The notes beneath the pieces were generated by a model that worked only from the letters and a program-made list of their open reading frames with translations, was not told the origin of the DNA and made no database searches. From NCBI RefSeq assembly GCF_025602895.1, contig NW_026516216.1:868001-932000 (forward strand): a stretch of DNA of 64,000 nucleotides, in the 5' to 3' direction. The stretch is from Polychytrium aggregatum (lineage: Eukaryota > Chytridiomycota > Chytridiomycetes > Polychytriales). This document shows positions 21,473 through 33,091 of this stretch, one piece after another; position 1 is the stretch's first letter, and each line of letters opens with the position of its first letter. Both the position numbers and the translations under genes were made by a program.

Positions 21473-24400
21473 TTAAGAAGGCTTCCTGCGAGGAGCCCTG
21501 CGTGTGCTCTTTATTTGGGGCTCCTCGAGGTGTTTACCGTATTTACTCAGCTCCTCGGGTGCATGGGACAAGTCCTCCAGTGTTTGCCATGTGTTGCCCG
21601 AGTGTGGGTAACCAACCCACTTGACATAAAACCGAAGTGACCCATCAGCCACTTTCTTGTGCCTCACGATCCTTTCGACTTCATATTCTTGAGTATAGTA
21701 TTGTCCGAGGTCGTCTTCCAGTGGTGCGTCGTCCGGGACACCTTCGTCGGCGTCGGGGAACTGTGCTGGACTGCGGGTCGTGTGGCGACGCAGCTTGGAC
21801 ACATGGAAGACAGGATGGAGCTTGCTTCCAGGTGGCAAGTCCAACAGGTAGTTGAGGGGACTGGGTCGGGCCGCTATCTTGAACGGTCCTCGGTACTTGG
21901 GCAACAACTTCTTTGACTGGGCTTCGGGGACCTTGATGTTGTCGGCGTCCAGGTAGACAAGGTCTCCAACTTCAAAGGAGACATCCTGGTGTCGGCGGTC
22001 GTAGTACTTCGCCATCACTTGTTGCGCATCCGTGAGCGCGTCGGCGATCATCTTGTGTCGGACTTGATGATCTTTGACAAAGGCACTTGGTTTGGGAGGC
22101 AATCCAGCCGTGGACTCGGTCAGTGTCAAGGAGGTGGGAACATCAGGCTGGAATCCGTAGAGCGCCTCAAAGGGGCTCAAGCCAGTTGTGCTCGACTTGG
22201 CGGTGTTGTATGCAAACTCTGCATGACTCAGCTGTATGTCCCAGTCGTCTTGGCTGGTCGAGGCGTATGTCCTCAGGTATTGCTCGAGGGTGCGGATCGT
22301 CCGCTCGGACTGTCCATCCGTTTGTTGGTGGTGCGAGGTTGACATGTTCAGCTTGGTGCCGAGATGGTCGAACAGACTTGTCCAAAACAAGGAGGTGAAT
22401 CGGGGGTCTCGATCACTGACGATGGACTTTGGGAGGCCGTGGTGCTTGAACACATGCTTGAAGAACAGCAGTGCAAGGTCAGGCGCGGAGCATGTCGTCT
22501 GGCACGGCACAAAGTGTGCCATCTTGCTGAACCTGTCGACAAAGACAGCGATTGCATCGTGGTCCAACTTGGTCGTCGGTAGATGCGTGATGAGATCCAT
22601 GGACATGCTGGTCCAGGGGCGGTCGGGAACAGGCAGGGGTTGCAGCAATCCTTGCTCTCGGGTCGTGCGTGACTTGACCATCTTGCAGGTATGGCAGGAC
22701 TCGATGTACTTCTCGACGGTGCGCTTCATTCCAGGCCAGTATGCGACTTTGGCCAGTCGGTCGTATGTCTTCTCGACTCCAAAGTGTCCAGCGAGGGGCG
22801 AGTCGTGGACCTCTTGGAGCAACTTGGTCTTCAACGACGGAATGTCCGGCACACAGACACGGCTGTCCTTCTTCAGGAGGAGCAGGCCATCACGCACTGT
22901 GTACTCGGATGATTCGTCGTCCTTGGGGAGCTTAGACACCTTTCGGAACAGTTCTCCGAACTGTTTGTCGTTGGCGATGTTGTCTCGGACAACATCCAGC
23001 ATCGTGTTGTCGACACTGACAGTCGACTCGTACAGTGACGCCAATTGGTAGTCGGGGCGTCGGGACAGTGCGTCAGGCACCACATTGAGTTTGCCTTTCT
23101 GGTATACAACCTCGTAGTTGTACTCGGCGAGGAACTCCATCCATCGCGCTTGGCGTCGGCTCAGGTTCTTCTTGGTGTCGAGGTAACGCAGTGACTGGTG
23201 GTCCGTCACAATCTTGAAGGGCTTGGCGGTACCGTGGAGGTACACTCGGAACTTCTGCAGCGCGTAGATGATCGCAAGCTGCTCCTTCTCGTGCACGGGA
23301 TAGTTGATCTCGTGTTGGGACAGTTTGCGCGACTCGAAGGCAACGGGCCTTCCCTCCTGCATCAAAACAGCTCCCACCGCAAAGTCGGAGGCGTCGGTGT
23401 GCACGGAGACATCCGTGTTCGGGTCGAACACAGCGAGGACAGGAGCGTTCGTCAAGGCGTGCTTGAGGGTCTCGAACGCTTGGCGTTGTGGGTGGTCCCA
23501 CACGAAGGGGCACTCTTTGCGGAGTAGGTCTGTGAGTGGACCGGCAGTGCGCGCCAGATCGGGGATGAATCGGCGGTAGTAGTTGACGAGACCGAGAAAC
23601 GACTGCACGTCAGAGACGCATGCGAGCGGCGGCCACTCGACCACAGACTTGACCTTGGCGGGGTCGACTTCGATTCCTCTTCCTGAGACAACGTGTCCCA
23701 GGAACGGGACTTGATTCTTGAAGAACTCACACTTGGACAGTTTGGCATACAACTTGTGCTCGCGTAGCTTGGCCAGCACGCGGGCGACATGACCTTCATG
23801 GGTCGCTTCATCCTTGCTGTACACAAGGATATCATCCAGGTACACGATGACAGAGTTGTCGAGCTCTTGGCGGAACACATCGTTCATCAGCTGCATGAAC
23901 GTGGCAGGTGCGTTCGTCAATCCGAACGGCAGCACTAGGAACTCGTACAGTCCGTAGCGAGTCCTGAAGGCGGTCTTGTGGACATCATCCTCGTGGATGC
24001 GGATCTGATGGTAGCCTGAGCGGAGGTCTATCTTGCTAAAGACCTTTGCTCCACTCAGACGATCCATCAACTCGTCGATCCTGGGCAACGGGTAGGTGTT
24101 CTTGATGGTCTGTTTGTTTAGTGCGCGATAGTCGACGCACATCCTGAGATCACCTTCTTTCTTCTTGACAAAGAGCACTGGTGCACCATACGGTGACTGG
24201 CTCGGGCGGATGAACCCATGGGCGAGGAGGTCATCCAACTGGCGCTTGAGTTCGTCCATCTCCGTCAGCGACAGTTGGTACGTCGGTCTTGACGGAGGCG
24301 ACGAGCCTGGTTCGATGTCGATGCGATGATCGACGGTGCGTTGGGGTGGCAGGCATTGTGGCAACTGGTCGGGGAATACGTCCTTGTACTCGTCGAGCAG

Positions 24401-25405
24401 CTTGGTCACCACAGGCGGGGGACCGGGACCGGCTTGGTCGGTGTCGTCGACCTCACGCACGACACAGAGGAACGACGTGTCCTTCTTGATCAGCCTCTTG
24501 AATTGCATGGCTGAGAGGAGAGGTGGCATGTTGGGTGAGGCCATGCCCTGCAGGACAATGTCAGGGCCAACACGGACAGTGCGGCCTTTCCAGTCGACGA
24601 CTGGAGTCGGCTCGGCACGAGCAAGCCAGCTCATGCCGAGGATGGCATCGAACTTGGTGTCGATCACTTGGAACAACAGGACAGGATGGTACTTGGGATG
24701 GAGGGCCACTCGCAGGACCACTTGGTGTGTGCACTGCTGCACACGATCGTCTGCAAGCGCCACACTCATCGGCGACTTCTTCTTGGTTGCATGTATGTTG
24801 AGCTCCTGGAGCAAGCGTCTGCTGACAAAGTTGCAGCTTGCTCCAGAGTCCACCATCATTCGGACGGTGTGACCTTGGACGGTGGCAGGGAGGTACAGCA
24901 GGGACTCTTCATGGTCCTCCTGCACAGCCTCCTGCACCATGACTTGACTTGGGGGAACGGGCGACACTTGGTCTTGGTTGGCTTCATCACGGCCACTCGG
25001 ACATTTTGGATAGGGTTCGGCCATTGCGGGGGCCTGCGGCGTCAGCACGCCATTGCACACGACGTCCACGGCTTGCGGACACATGTCGGAAGCATCCGAC
25101 ACACACGACTTGACAGGGGTGAGGGCACAGGCGGTCCTGTCCCTCAAGGGTTCTTGATTTTCTTTTTTGTTTTGGTTTTCAATTTTGGTTTTCTCTTCAC
25201 GTTCGTGGAGAGGCAGGCGGCTTGCGCCACCATGCACCTCTCGCACGACGCACAACACTTGGTTTGTTTCTCCTTCGGGGGAGGGGGCGAGGTGAACTTC
25301 CTCTGGAGACGCGTGGACTGCATTGAGCAATCCACGGCGTTGGTCTCCTACTAGGGCTCCAGAGCCACCTAGTAGGGTCGGCCGTTTCCCGACTTCATGG
25401 GGCAC
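21473..25405 (-). CDS. pol: A1 Pol polyprotein (protease, RT, RNase H, integrase, chromodomain)
   Basis: This is an open frame of 1310 codons in the -1 frame relative to gag, overlapping it by 37 nt. It has no ATG at its head, which agrees with expression by frameshift. Approximate positions counted in the open frame: protease DSG 186-188 with ILGMSWL near 255; RT about 400-590 with YLDD 522-525; RNase H Asp 671; integrase zinc finger H867, H874, C904, C907; catalytic D937, D998 and E1034 (D,D-35-E); chromodomain about 1241-1295 ([20 protein letters not shown]). The order PR-RT-RH-IN is that of Ty3/gypsy, and the C-terminal chromodomain places it among chromoviruses, whose integrases favour heterochromatin. 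No stop or frameshift is seen, so this copy may be active. Confidence 0.95.
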   Translation of the reverse strand: MPHEVGKRPTLLGGSGALVGDQRRGLLNAVHASPEEVHLAPSPEGETNQVLCVVREVHGGASRLPLHEREEKTKIENQNKKENQEPLRDRTACALTPVKSCVSDASDMCPQAVDVVCNGVLTPQAPAMAEPYPKCPSGRDEANQDQVSPVPPSQVMVQEAVQEDHEESLLYLPATVQGHTVRMMVDSGASCNFVSRRLLQELNIHATKKKSPMSVALADDRVQQCTHQVVLRVALHPKYHPVLLFQVIDTKFDAILGMSWLARAEPTPVVDWKGRTVRVGPDIVLQGMASPNMPPLLSAMQFKRLIKKDTSFLCVVREVDDTDQAGPGPPPVVTKLLDEYKDVFPDQLPQCLPPQRTVDHRIDIEPGSSPPSRPTYQLSLTEMDELKRQLDDLLAHGFIRPSQSPYGAPVLFVKKKEGDLRMCVDYRALNKQTIKNTYPLPRIDELMDRLSGAKVFSKIDLRSGYHQIRIHEDDVHKTAFRTRYGLYEFLVLPFGLTNAPATFMQLMNDVFRQELDNSVIVYLDDILVYSKDEATHEGHVARVLAKLREHKLYAKLSKCEFFKNQVPFLGHVVSGRGIEVDPAKVKSVVEWPPLACVSDVQSFLGLVNYYRRFIPDLARTAGPLTDLLRKECPFVWDHPQRQAFETLKHALTNAPVLAVFDPNTDVSVHTDASDFAVGAVLMQEGRPVAFESRKLSQHEINYPVHEKEQLAIIYALQKFRVYLHGTAKPFKIVTDHQSLRYLDTKKNLSRRQARWMEFLAEYNYEVVYQKGKLNVVPDALSRRPDYQLASLYESTVSVDNTMLDVVRDNIANDKQFGELFRKVSKLPKDDESSEYTVRDGLLLLKKDSRVCVPDIPSLKTKLLQEVHDSPLAGHFGVEKTYDRLAKVAYWPGMKRTVEKYIESCHTCKMVKSRTTREQGLLQPLPVPDRPWTSMSMDLITHLPTTKLDHDAIAVFVDRFSKMAHFVPCQTTCSAPDLALLFFKHVFKHHGLPKSIVSDRDPRFTSLFWTSLFDHLGTKLNMSTSHHQQTDGQSERTIRTLEQYLRTYASTSQDDWDIQLSHAEFAYNTAKSSTTGLSPFEALYGFQPDVPTSLTLTESTAGLPPKPSAFVKDHQVRHKMIADALTDAQQVMAKYYDRRHQDVSFEVGDLVYLDADNIKVPEAQSKKLLPKYRGPFKIAARPSPLNYLLDLPPGSKLHPVFHVSKLRRHTTRSPAQFPDADEGVPDDAPLEDDLGQYYTQEYEVERIVRHKKVADGSLRFYVKWVGYPHSGNTWQTLEDLSHAPEELSKYGKHLEEPQIKSTRRAPRRKPS
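25347..25390 (-). other. -1 ribosomal frameshift signal of A1
   Basis: The sense-strand heptamer GGGAAAC (25390-25384) is in the gag frame as G GGA AAC. A 7-nt spacer follows, then a hairpin (25376-25347): CCTACTAG pairs with CTAGTAGG, a two-base bulge, and GGCT/AGCC closed by CTGG. The gag TAG stop lies inside the first arm. Confidence 0.85.
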
Positions 25406-26190
25406 TCCTTGGCCTGGTGTCCCGGTCGGTGACAGAAGAAGCAGGAACCATGGCGGAGGTCCTCCTGCTTCTGTCTGTCCTTGGGGGAGACAGTGGCAGC
25501 TTGCTGGAACCGGGAGCGGGGAGGGCCACGAGCCTCCATGGCGTTGACGTCAACGTCCATGGGCTCAGGCATGGGTCTTGCGGGCGGGGCCGGGCGAGGC
25601 GGACGGGCTGGGACGTGATGAGACCGATGGCCGCCTGCCAGCTGCGGGTAGAACTGGCGGCCATGGTACTGGACGTTGTCGAGGTTCTCGGCAACGTCCA
25701 TCATCACGTCCAGGGACTTGCGGGCATCAGGGTTGCTGGCGATGTACTCTCTGATCTTGGGCTTGAGGCCCTTCTGGAAGAGGTACATCGCATCAGCAGA
25801 GCCCAGCTCCTCAATCTGGGAGGAGAGGTCTTCAAACTCCTCGATGTAGCGGGTCACAGAACCACGCTGCACGAGAGAGTATAGCTTGTCACGGGCAATG
25901 AGTTCAGCATTGGGGCTGCCGAAGCGGCGACGGAGGCGGTCCTTGAAGTCGTCAAACACACCTTCGCTCTGCTCGTCGAACCCTTGGCGGCGGTACCAAC
26001 GGTACGCCTGGTCCTTTAAGCAGAGCTTGGCGGCGACGATGTGGTGGGTGGGGGCGACTTGGGCAGCATCGAGGTAGTCCTCGAGTTGCTGCAGCCAGTC
26101 CTCCACCGAGGAGGAGCGGCTCTTCCCAGTAAACACTGGGGCACGGAAGGTCTTGAGGAAGGCTTCCGGAAGTGGGCGGGGGTTGCTCAT
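25369..26190 (-). CDS. gag: A1 Gag
   Basis: 273 aa from ATG at 26190. A capsid-like retrotransposon Gag region ([60 protein letters not shown]) is followed by a Pro-rich linker and one CCHC zinc knuckle ([15 protein letters not shown]) near the C-terminus. Gag assembles virus-like particles that package element RNA. The same frame continues upstream as a coding-looking stretch back to a TAG codon 69 nt before this ATG. Confidence 0.93.
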   Translation of the reverse strand: MSNPRPLPEAFLKTFRAPVFTGKSRSSSVEDWLQQLEDYLDAAQVAPTHHIVAAKLCLKDQAYRWYRRQGFDEQSEGVFDDFKDRLRRRFGSPNAELIARDKLYSLVQRGSVTRYIEEFEDLSSQIEELGSADAMYLFQKGLKPKIREYIASNPDARKSLDVMMDVAENLDNVQYHGRQFYPQLAGGHRSHHVPARPPRPAPPARPMPEPMDVDVNAMEARGPPRSRFQQAATVSPKDRQKQEDLRHGSCFFCHRPGHQAKECPMKSGNGRPY

Positions 26191-26312
26191 GGCAGGGGCA
26201 GGCTCCAGGGACAGAGAGGAGAGTCGGTCGGCAAGAGAGGCGGGATCCAGCTTGAGGATCTAGAAAGAGGACAAACAGGACGAAAACAAGACGAGGATTT
26301 CCGATGCTACCA

Positions 26313-26621
26313 TGTAACGTCCACTACTGGGACGTTGGGGCAAGACGGGGAGGGAGGGGGTACAAGACAAGACAGGACGGGGCAGAACAGGGCGGTGCTA
26401 GGCTACTCTAGCGGACGGGTGAGCTCGGGGAGCACTTACGTTTATTCACGATAAAACCGAACTCCAGACAAACGGGGGGAACGGGGGCAACCCGCAGGTA
26501 TACCCTGCGGTGGCCTGCCTGCGGTGCGTGAAAACGCAAAGCGCAGCACAGGTCACGACCCACTGCGCCGCGCAGTACGCGCAGTACGCGCAGCACAGCG
26601 TCGGAGATACCATCTCCTACA
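26313..26621 (-). repeat. 5' LTR of A1
   Basis: 309 bp. The sense 3' end at 26313 is followed by the primer-binding site TGGTAGCATCGGA (26312-26300). Confidence 0.95.
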
Positions 26622-26775
26622 GACAGGATGGAGCTTGCTTCCAGGTGGCAAGTCCAACAGGTAGTTGAGGGGACTGGGTCGGGCCGCTATCTTGAACGGT
26701 CCTCGGTACTTGGGCAACAACTTCTTTGACTGGGCTTCGGGGACCTTGATGTTGTCGGCGTCCAGGTAGACAAGG
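26622..26775 (-). pseudogene. A2 pol, middle fragment between A1 and A3
   Basis: It encodes [20 protein letters not shown] and following residues and is bounded by A1 (GACAG duplication) and A3 (CAAGG duplication). It continues at 35359 on one side and 21154 on the other. Confidence 0.9.
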
Positions 26776-27084
26776 TGTAGGAGATGGTATCTCCGACGCT
26801 GTGCTGCGCGTACTGCGCGTACTGCGCGGCGCAGTGGGTCGTGACCTGTGCTGCGCTTTGCGTTTTCACGCACCGCAGGCAGGCCACCGCAGGGTATACC
26901 TGCGGGTTGCCCCCGTTCCCCCCGTTTGTCTGGAGTTCGGTTTTATCGTGAATAAACGTAAGTGCTCCCCGAGCTCACCCGTCCGCTAGAGTAGCCTAGC
27001 ACCGCCCTGTTCTGCCCCGTCCTGTCTTGTCTTGTACCCCCTCCCTCCCCGTCTTGCCCCAACGTCCCAGTAGTGGACGTTACA
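26776..27084 (+). repeat. 5' LTR of A3
   Basis: 309 bp, TGTAGGAGATGG...GACGTTACA. It contains a 7-bp inverted repeat CCGCAGG/CCTGCGG around GTATA (about 26887-26905), GC-rich short tandem repeats (GCGCGTACT) near the start, and an AATAAA on the sense strand (about 26951). Confidence 0.95.
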
Positions 27085-27137
27085 TGGTAGCATCGGAAAT
27101 CCTCGTCTTGTTTTCGTCCTGTTTGTCCTCTTTCTAG
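27084..27137 (+). other. 17-codon upstream ORF of family A starting at the LTR/PBS junction
   Basis: The ATG uses the last LTR base (27084) plus TG of the primer-binding site (27085-27097). It is read as MVASEILVLFSSCLSSF and stops at TAG 27135-27137. It is in the same frame as gag (ATG 27207), and the 23 codons between are open and look coding (ILKLDPASLADRLSSLSLEP). The same arrangement is present in A1, A2 and A4. Confidence 0.6.
27085..27097 (+). other. Primer-binding site of A3
   Basis: TGGTAGCATCGGA directly follows the LTR. Its complement would end in GCTACCA, the form of many eukaryotic initiator tRNA-Met 3' ends. Family C has the identical 13 bases. Confidence 0.75.
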
Positions 27138-27206
27138 ATCCTCAAGCTGGATCCCGCCTCTCTTGCCGACCGACTCTCCTCTCTGTCCCTGGAGCCTGCC
27201 CCTGCC

Positions 27207-28028
27207 ATGAGCAACCCCCGCCCACTTCCGGAAGCCTTCCTCAAGACCTTCCGTGCCCCAGTGTTTACTGGGAAGAGCCGCTCCTCCTCGGTGGAGGACT
27301 GGCTGCAGCAACTCGAGGACTACCTCGATGCTGCCCAAGTCGCCCCCACCCACCACATCGTCGCCGCCAAGCTCTGCTTAAAGGACCAGGCGTACCGTTG
27401 GTACCGCCGCCAAGGGTTCGACGAGCAGAGCGAAGGTGTGTTTGACGACTTCAAGGACCGCCTCCGTCGCCGCTTCGGCAGCCCCAATGCTGAACTCATT
27501 GCCCGTGACAAGCTATACTCTCTCGTGCAGCGTGGTTCTGTGACCCGCTACATCGAGGAGTTTGAAGACCTCTCCTCCCAGATTGAGGAGCTGGGCTCTG
27601 CTGATGCGATGTACCTCTTCCAGAAGGGCCTCAAGCCCAAGATCAGAGAGTACATCGCCAGCAACCCTGATGCCCGCAAGTCCCTGGACGTGATGATGGA
27701 CGTTGCCGAGAACCTCGACAACGTCCAGTACCATGGCCGCCAGTTCTACCCGCAGCTGGCAGGCGGCCATCGGTCTCATCACGTCCCAGCCCGTCCGCCT
27801 CGCCCGGCCCCGCCCGCAAGACCCATGCCTGAGCCCATGGACGTTGACGTCAACGCCATGGAGGCTCGTGGCCCTCCCCGCTCCCGGTTCCAGCAAGCTG
27901 CCACTGTCTCCCCCAAGGACAGACAGAAGCAGGAGGACCTCCGCCATGGTTCCTGCTTCTTCTGTCACCGACCGGGACACCAGGCCAAGGAGTGCCCCAT
28001 GAAGTCGGGAAACGGCCGACCCTACTAG
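27207..28028 (+). CDS. gag: A3 Gag
   Basis: 273 aa, identical to A1 Gag as far as read, with the CCHC knuckle [15 protein letters not shown] close to its end. The leader between LTR and ATG is 122 nt. Confidence 0.93.
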   Translation: MSNPRPLPEAFLKTFRAPVFTGKSRSSSVEDWLQQLEDYLDAAQVAPTHHIVAAKLCLKDQAYRWYRRQGFDEQSEGVFDDFKDRLRRRFGSPNAELIARDKLYSLVQRGSVTRYIEEFEDLSSQIEELGSADAMYLFQKGLKPKIREYIASNPDARKSLDVMMDVAENLDNVQYHGRQFYPQLAGGHRSHHVPARPPRPAPPARPMPEPMDVDVNAMEARGPPRSRFQQAATVSPKDRQKQEDLRHGSCFFCHRPGHQAKECPMKSGNGRPY

Positions 28029-31000
28029 GTGGCTCTGGAGCCCTAGTAGGAGACCAACGCCGTGGATTGCTCAATGCAGTCCACGCGTCTCCAGAGGAAG
28101 TTCACCTCGCCCCCTCCCCCGAAGGAGAAACAAACCAAGTGTTGTGCGTCGTGCGAGAGGTGCATGGTGGCGCAAGCCGCCTGCCTCTCCACGAACGTGA
28201 AGAGAAAACCAAAATTGAAAACCAAAACAAAAAAGAAAATCAAGAACCCTTGAGGGACAGGACCGCCTGTGCCCTCACCCCTGTCAAGTCGTGTGTGTCG
28301 GATGCTTCCGACATGTGTCCGCAAGCCGTGGACGTCGTGTGCAATGGCGTGCTGACGCCGCAGGCCCCCGCAATGGCCGAACCCTATCCAAAATGTCCGA
28401 GTGGCCGTGATGAAGCCAACCAAGACCAAGTGTCGCCCGTTCCCCCAAGTCAAGTCATGGTGCAGGAGGCTGTGCAGGAGGACCATGAAGAGTCCCTGCT
28501 GTACCTCCCTGCCACCGTCCAAGGTCACACCGTCCGAATGATGGTGGACTCTGGAGCAAGCTGCAACTTTGTCAGCAGACGCTTGCTCCAGGAGCTCAAC
28601 ATACATGCAACCAAGAAGAAGTCGCCGATGAGTGTGGCGCTTGCAGACGATCGTGTGCAGCAGTGCACACACCAAGTGGTCCTGCGAGTGGCCCTCCATC
28701 CCAAGTACCATCCTGTCCTGTTGTTCCAAGTGATCGACACCAAGTTCGATGCCATCCTCGGCATGAGCTGGCTTGCTCGTGCCGAGCCGACTCCAGTCGT
28801 CGACTGGAAAGGCCGCACTGTCCGTGTTGGCCCTGACATTGTCCTGCAGGGCATGGCCTCACCCAACATGCCACCTCTCCTCTCAGCCATGCAATTCAAG
28901 AGGCTGATCAAGAAGGACACGTCGTTCCTCTGTGTCGTGCGTGAGGTCGACGACACCGACCAAGCCGGTCCCGGTCCCCCGCCTGTGGTGACCAAGCTGC
29001 TCGACGAGTACAAGGACGTATTCCCCGACCAGTTGCCACAATGCCTGCCACCCCAACGCACCGTCGATCATCGCATCGACATCGAACCAGGCTCGTCGCC
29101 TCCGTCAAGACCGACGTACCAACTGTCGCTGACGGAGATGGACGAACTCAAGCGCCAGTTGGATGACCTCCTCGCCCATGGGTTCATCCGCCCGAGCCAG
29201 TCACCGTATGGTGCACCAGTGCTCTTTGTCAAGAAGAAAGAAGGTGATCTCAGGATGTGCGTCGACTATCGCGCACTAAACAAACAGACCATCAAGAACA
29301 CCTACCCGTTGCCCAGGATCGACGAGTTGATGGATCGTCTGAGTGGAGCAAAGGTCTTTAGCAAGATAGACCTCCGCTCAGGCTACCATCAGATCCGCAT
29401 CCACGAGGATGATGTCCACAAGACCGCCTTCAGGACTCGCTACGGACTGTACGAGTTCCTAGTGCTGCCGTTCGGATTGACGAACGCACCTGCCACGTTC
29501 ATGCAGCTGATGAACGATGTGTTCCGCCAAGAGCTCGACAACTCTGTCATCGTGTACCTGGATGATATCCTTGTGTACAGCAAGGATGAAGCGACCCATG
29601 AAGGTCATGTCGCCCGCGTGCTGGCCAAGCTACGCGAGCACAAGTTGTATGCCAAACTGTCCAAGTGTGAGTTCTTCAAGAATCAAGTCCCGTTCCTGGG
29701 ACACGTTGTCTCAGGAAGAGGAATCGAAGTCGACCCCGCCAAGGTCAAGTCTGTGGTCGAGTGGCCGCCGCTCGCATGCGTCTCTGACGTGCAGTCGTTT
29801 CTCGGTCTCGTCAACTACTACCGCCGATTCATCCCCGATCTGGCGCGCACTGCCGGTCCACTCACAGACCTACTCCGCAAAGAGTGCCCCTTCGTGTGGG
29901 ACCACCCACAACGCCAAGCGTTCGAGACCCTCAAGCACGCCTTGACGAACGCTCCTGTCCTCGCTGTGTTCGACCCGAACACGGATGTCTCCGTGCACAC
30001 CGACGCCTCCGACTTTGCGGTGGGAGCTGTTTTGATGCAGGAGGGAAGGCCCGTTGCCTTCGAGTCGCGCAAACTGTCCCAACACGAGATCAACTATCCC
30101 GTGCACGAGAAGGAGCAGCTTGCGATCATCTACGCGCTGCAGAAGTTCCGAGTGTACCTCCACGGTACCGCCAAGCCCTTCAAGATTGTGACGGACCACC
30201 AGTCACTGCGTTACCTCGACACCAAGAAGAACCTGAGCCGACGCCAAGCGCGATGGATGGAGTTCCTCGCCGAGTACAACTACGAGGTTGTATACCAGAA
30301 AGGCAAACTCAATGTGGTGCCTGACGCACTGTCCCGACGCCCCGACTACCAATTGGCGTCACTGTACGAGTCGACTGTCAGTGTCGACAACACGATGCTG
30401 GATGTTGTCCGAGACAACATCGCCAACGACAAACAGTTCGGAGAACTGTTCCGAAAGGTGTCTAAGCTCCCCAAGGACGACGAATCATCCGAGTACACAG
30501 TGCGTGATGGCCTGCTCCTCCTGAAGAAGGACAGCCGTGTCTGTGTGCCGGACATTCCGTCGTTGAAGACCAAGTTGCTCCAAGAGGTCCACGACTCGCC
30601 CCTCGCTGGACACTTTGGAGTCGAGAAGACATACGACCGACTGGCCAAAGTCGCATACTGGCCTGGAATGAAGCGCACCGTCGAGAAGTACATCGAGTCC
30701 TGCCATACCTGCAAGATGGTCAAGTCACGCACGACCCGAGAGCAAGGATTGCTGCAACCCCTGCCTGTTCCCGACCGCCCCTGGACCAGCATGTCCATGG
30801 ATCTCATCACGCATCTACCGACGACCAAGTTGGACCACGATGCAATCGCTGTCTTTGTCGACAGGTTCAGCAAGATGGCACACTTTGTGCCGTGCCAGAC
30901 GACATGCTCCGCGCCTGACCTTGCACTGCTGTTCTTCAAGCATGTGTTCAAGCACCACGGCCTCCCAAAGTCCATCGTCAGTGATCGAGACCCCCGATTC

Positions 31001-31554
31001 ACCTCCTTGTTTTGGACAAGTCTGTTCGACCATCTCGGCACCAAGCTGAACATGTCAACCTCGCACCACCAACAAACGGATGGACAGTCCGAGCGGACGA
31101 TCCGCACCCTCGAGCAATACCTGAGGACATACGCCTCGACCAGCCAAGACGACTGGGACATACAGCTGAGTCATGCAGAGTTTGCATACAACACCGCCAA
31201 GTCGAGCACAACTGGCTTGAGCCCCTTTGAGGCGCTCTACGGATTCCAGCCTGATGTTCCCACCTCCTTGACACTGACCGAGTCCACGGCTGGATTGCCT
31301 CCCAAACCAAGTGCCTTTGTCAAAGATCATCAAGTCCGACACAAGATGATCGCCGACGCGCTCACGGATGCGCAACAAGTGATGGCGAAGTACTACGACC
31401 GCCGACACCAGGATGTCTCCTTTGAAGTTGGAGACCTTGTCTACCTGGACGCCGACAACATCAAGGTCCCCGAAGCCCAGTCAAAGAAGTTGTTGCCCAA
31501 GTACCGAGGACCGTTCAAGATAGCGGCCCGACCCAGTCCCCTCAACTACCTGTT
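27992..31554 (+). pseudogene. pol: A3 pol, N-terminal and central part, interrupted by B1
   Basis: Protease, RT, RNase H and integrase core are intact. At 31555 the frame runs into the B1 LTR and ends after a few foreign residues (stop at 31618). The missing C-terminal part with the chromodomain is at 34666-35035. If expressed, it would give a Pol lacking the chromodomain. Confidence 0.93.
28007..28050 (+). other. -1 ribosomal frameshift signal of family A (A3 copy)
   Basis: Heptamer GGGAAAC at 28007-28013, read TC-G GGA AAC in the gag frame. Spacer GGCCGAC (28014-28020). Hairpin 28021-28050: CCTACTAG (28021-28028) with CTAGTAGG (28043-28050), and inner stem GGCT (28031-28034) with AGCC (28039-28042), loop CTGG. 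The gag stop TAG (28026-28028) lies in the 5' arm. pol is open in the -1 frame from here. Confidence 0.87.
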
Positions 31555-31781
31555 TGTCATGAACCGAGTTTCCTTGCCTTGTATCTTGCCTAGTTATCTT
31601 GCCTTGTCCTTGAAATGAACTTTGTATTTTTAGTATCCTAAGCCTTGGATCTAGAATAAAACTTTGGCTTCACACTTGACACTCTGTGTCCCAGTCCAGT
31701 CCCCGCTCCTCTCCCTACGTTCGAGTCTTGCATTAGGACTCTTGCGCACTTCCCTGCTTGCCCCGTTGTCCAGTCTTGACA
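31555..31781 (+). repeat. 5' LTR of B1 (227 bp)
   Basis: TGTCATGAACCG...CAGTCTTGACA. AATAAA lies at about 31656. The bases that follow (CTTGGCAAGACCTTCAAC) do not start with TGG at the junction, so the primer type is unclear. B2 has nearly the same bases at its own junction. Confidence 0.93.
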
Positions 31782-31852
31782 CTTGGCAAGACCTTCAACA
31801 ACCCCCCACTTGCCCTGCCTTTGCCCCGTCCCCTTCTCTATCTCTTTTACCA

Positions 31853-33091
31853 ATGGCTTCCCCTTCTGGCCTTTCCGAGCCCGAGCTCCAGGCCATCCGT
31901 GCGGTCATTATCCAGTCCGCCGAGAACGCCCGTTCTCTCCAGGACTTTTCCAAGTTCCTCCACGATCAGGATGATGCGCTCAACCGCATCACCGATCGTA
32001 TGGACCAGGTCCTGGCTCGCCGTGAAGAGGATGTCCGCCAAGTGGTCGCCGCCAGTGTCCAGGAGGCCCTCCGCAGCTACCAGGCCCAGCTACCTCCTCC
32101 TGCTCCCGCTCCCGCCCCGATCCGTCGTGCAGGTCGCCCCTACTTCGGCGTTCCTGACGACGTCGATGATCCTGCCCAAGACCCCGAGGACAACCCTGCT
32201 GGTCGCAACTCTGCCACCAGGCAGATAGGTCCCCCTGATCGCTTCTCTGGTAAGGACCCGAGCCGCTGCAATGCCTTCCTCTCGCATTGCAGACTGGCCT
32301 TCGTGTCCAACCCTCCCCTCTTCCAGACTGAAAGGGATAAGGTGTTCTACGCCTTATCCTATCTCGATGGTACTGCTGCAGACTACATGCAGCCGTACAT
32401 CGATCAGTTGGAGAGAGACCCCGAGTGCTCTCCCCCTGCCATCCGTGACTTTGCCGGTTTCTCCGAGTGGCTCCGTGCTGCCTTTGGCCAGGTCCAGCCC
32501 ACCATCGCCGCTGCTCGCGAGATGGTCAGGCTTTACCAAGTCACCTCCGCCGCCGCCTATGCCGCCGAGTACCGCCGCCAAGCCGTCCACCTCCTCACTT
32601 GGTCCCAAGACCCTCTCATGTTCCACTTCGAGAGTGGACTCAAGCCCTCGGTTCAAGACGAACTCTCCCGCCGCTCCTTCGACAACCTCGAAGATCTCAT
32701 GCAAGCGGCGATCGCCATCGACAACCGCCAGGAGGACCAACGTTCCCGCCGTCCCAACCACCGCTCCGCTCCTGCTCCTGCTCCTGCTCGTCCGGCTCCT
32801 CTCCCTTTCCGTCCGGCTCCTCGCCCCTTCGCTCCTGCTCCTCCTCCTCGCCCCGCTCAAGCCTTCAACGTTCCGCAGCCCATGGACCTCAGCCAGGCCT
32901 CCGCTCGCAGGCTGACCGCCGAGGACAAGGCCGCCCTCCGTGCTGCCAACCGCTGCTTTTATTGCAAGCAGGAAGGGCACATTGCCCTTCGCTGCCCCAA
33001 TAAGGCATCCTCCCGCTTGGCTGCCATCGATGCTTCTTTGGCTGTCGTTGATGTGAATAAACTTGACGACCAGGAAAACTTCTCTGCCTAG
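31853..33091 (+). CDS. gag: B1 Gag
   Basis: 412 aa from ATG 31853; the open frame begins earlier inside the LTR, but this is the first ATG after it. An N-terminal helical region (SLQDFSKFLHDQDDALNRIT and a further RREEDVRQVVAASVQEALRS) precedes a capsid-like domain (PDRFSGKDPSRCNAFLSHCR, FYALSYLDGTAADYMQPYID), then a Pro/Ala-rich linker and the CCHC knuckle CFYCKQEGHIALRCP. The stop TAG (33089-33091) lies in a predicted hairpin. Confidence 0.88.
   Translation: MASPSGLSEPELQAIRAVIIQSAENARSLQDFSKFLHDQDDALNRITDRMDQVLARREEDVRQVVAASVQEALRSYQAQLPPPAPAPAPIRRAGRPYFGVPDDVDDPAQDPEDNPAGRNSATRQIGPPDRFSGKDPSRCNAFLSHCRLAFVSNPPLFQTERDKVFYALSYLDGTAADYMQPYIDQLERDPECSPPAIRDFAGFSEWLRAAFGQVQPTIAAAREMVRLYQVTSAAAYAAEYRRQAVHLLTWSQDPLMFHFESGLKPSVQDELSRRSFDNLEDLMQAAIAIDNRQEDQRSRRPNHRSAPAPAPARPAPLPFRPAPRPFAPAPPPRPAQAFNVPQPMDLSQASARRLTAEDKAALRAANRCFYCKQEGHIALRCPNKASSRLAAIDASLAVVDVNKLDDQENFSA

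Larger units (their letters stand above)
21155..26621 (-). mobile_element. Element A1 (family A), complete and apparently intact, 5467 bp
   Basis: LTRs at 26313-26621 (5') and 21155-21463 (3'), each 309 bp, are flanked by the duplication GACAG (21150-21154 and 26622-26626). gag and pol are uninterrupted. A1 lies in the C-terminal part of A2's pol, in the same orientation. It is the only family A copy in the window without an insertion, so it could be autonomous. Confidence 0.95.

Noticed and set aside
22236-23051. 271-codon and similar antisense frames in family A (also 30346, 35632, 57205)
   Set aside because: Mirror frames of conserved RT, RNase H and integrase coding. They recur with each copy and have no independent start signal or motif.
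24668-25354. 228-codon frame antisense to the A1 protease region
   Set aside because: Shadow of pol. No family features; the hydrophobic stretches are the reverse complement of a Lys/Asn/Gln-rich linker.
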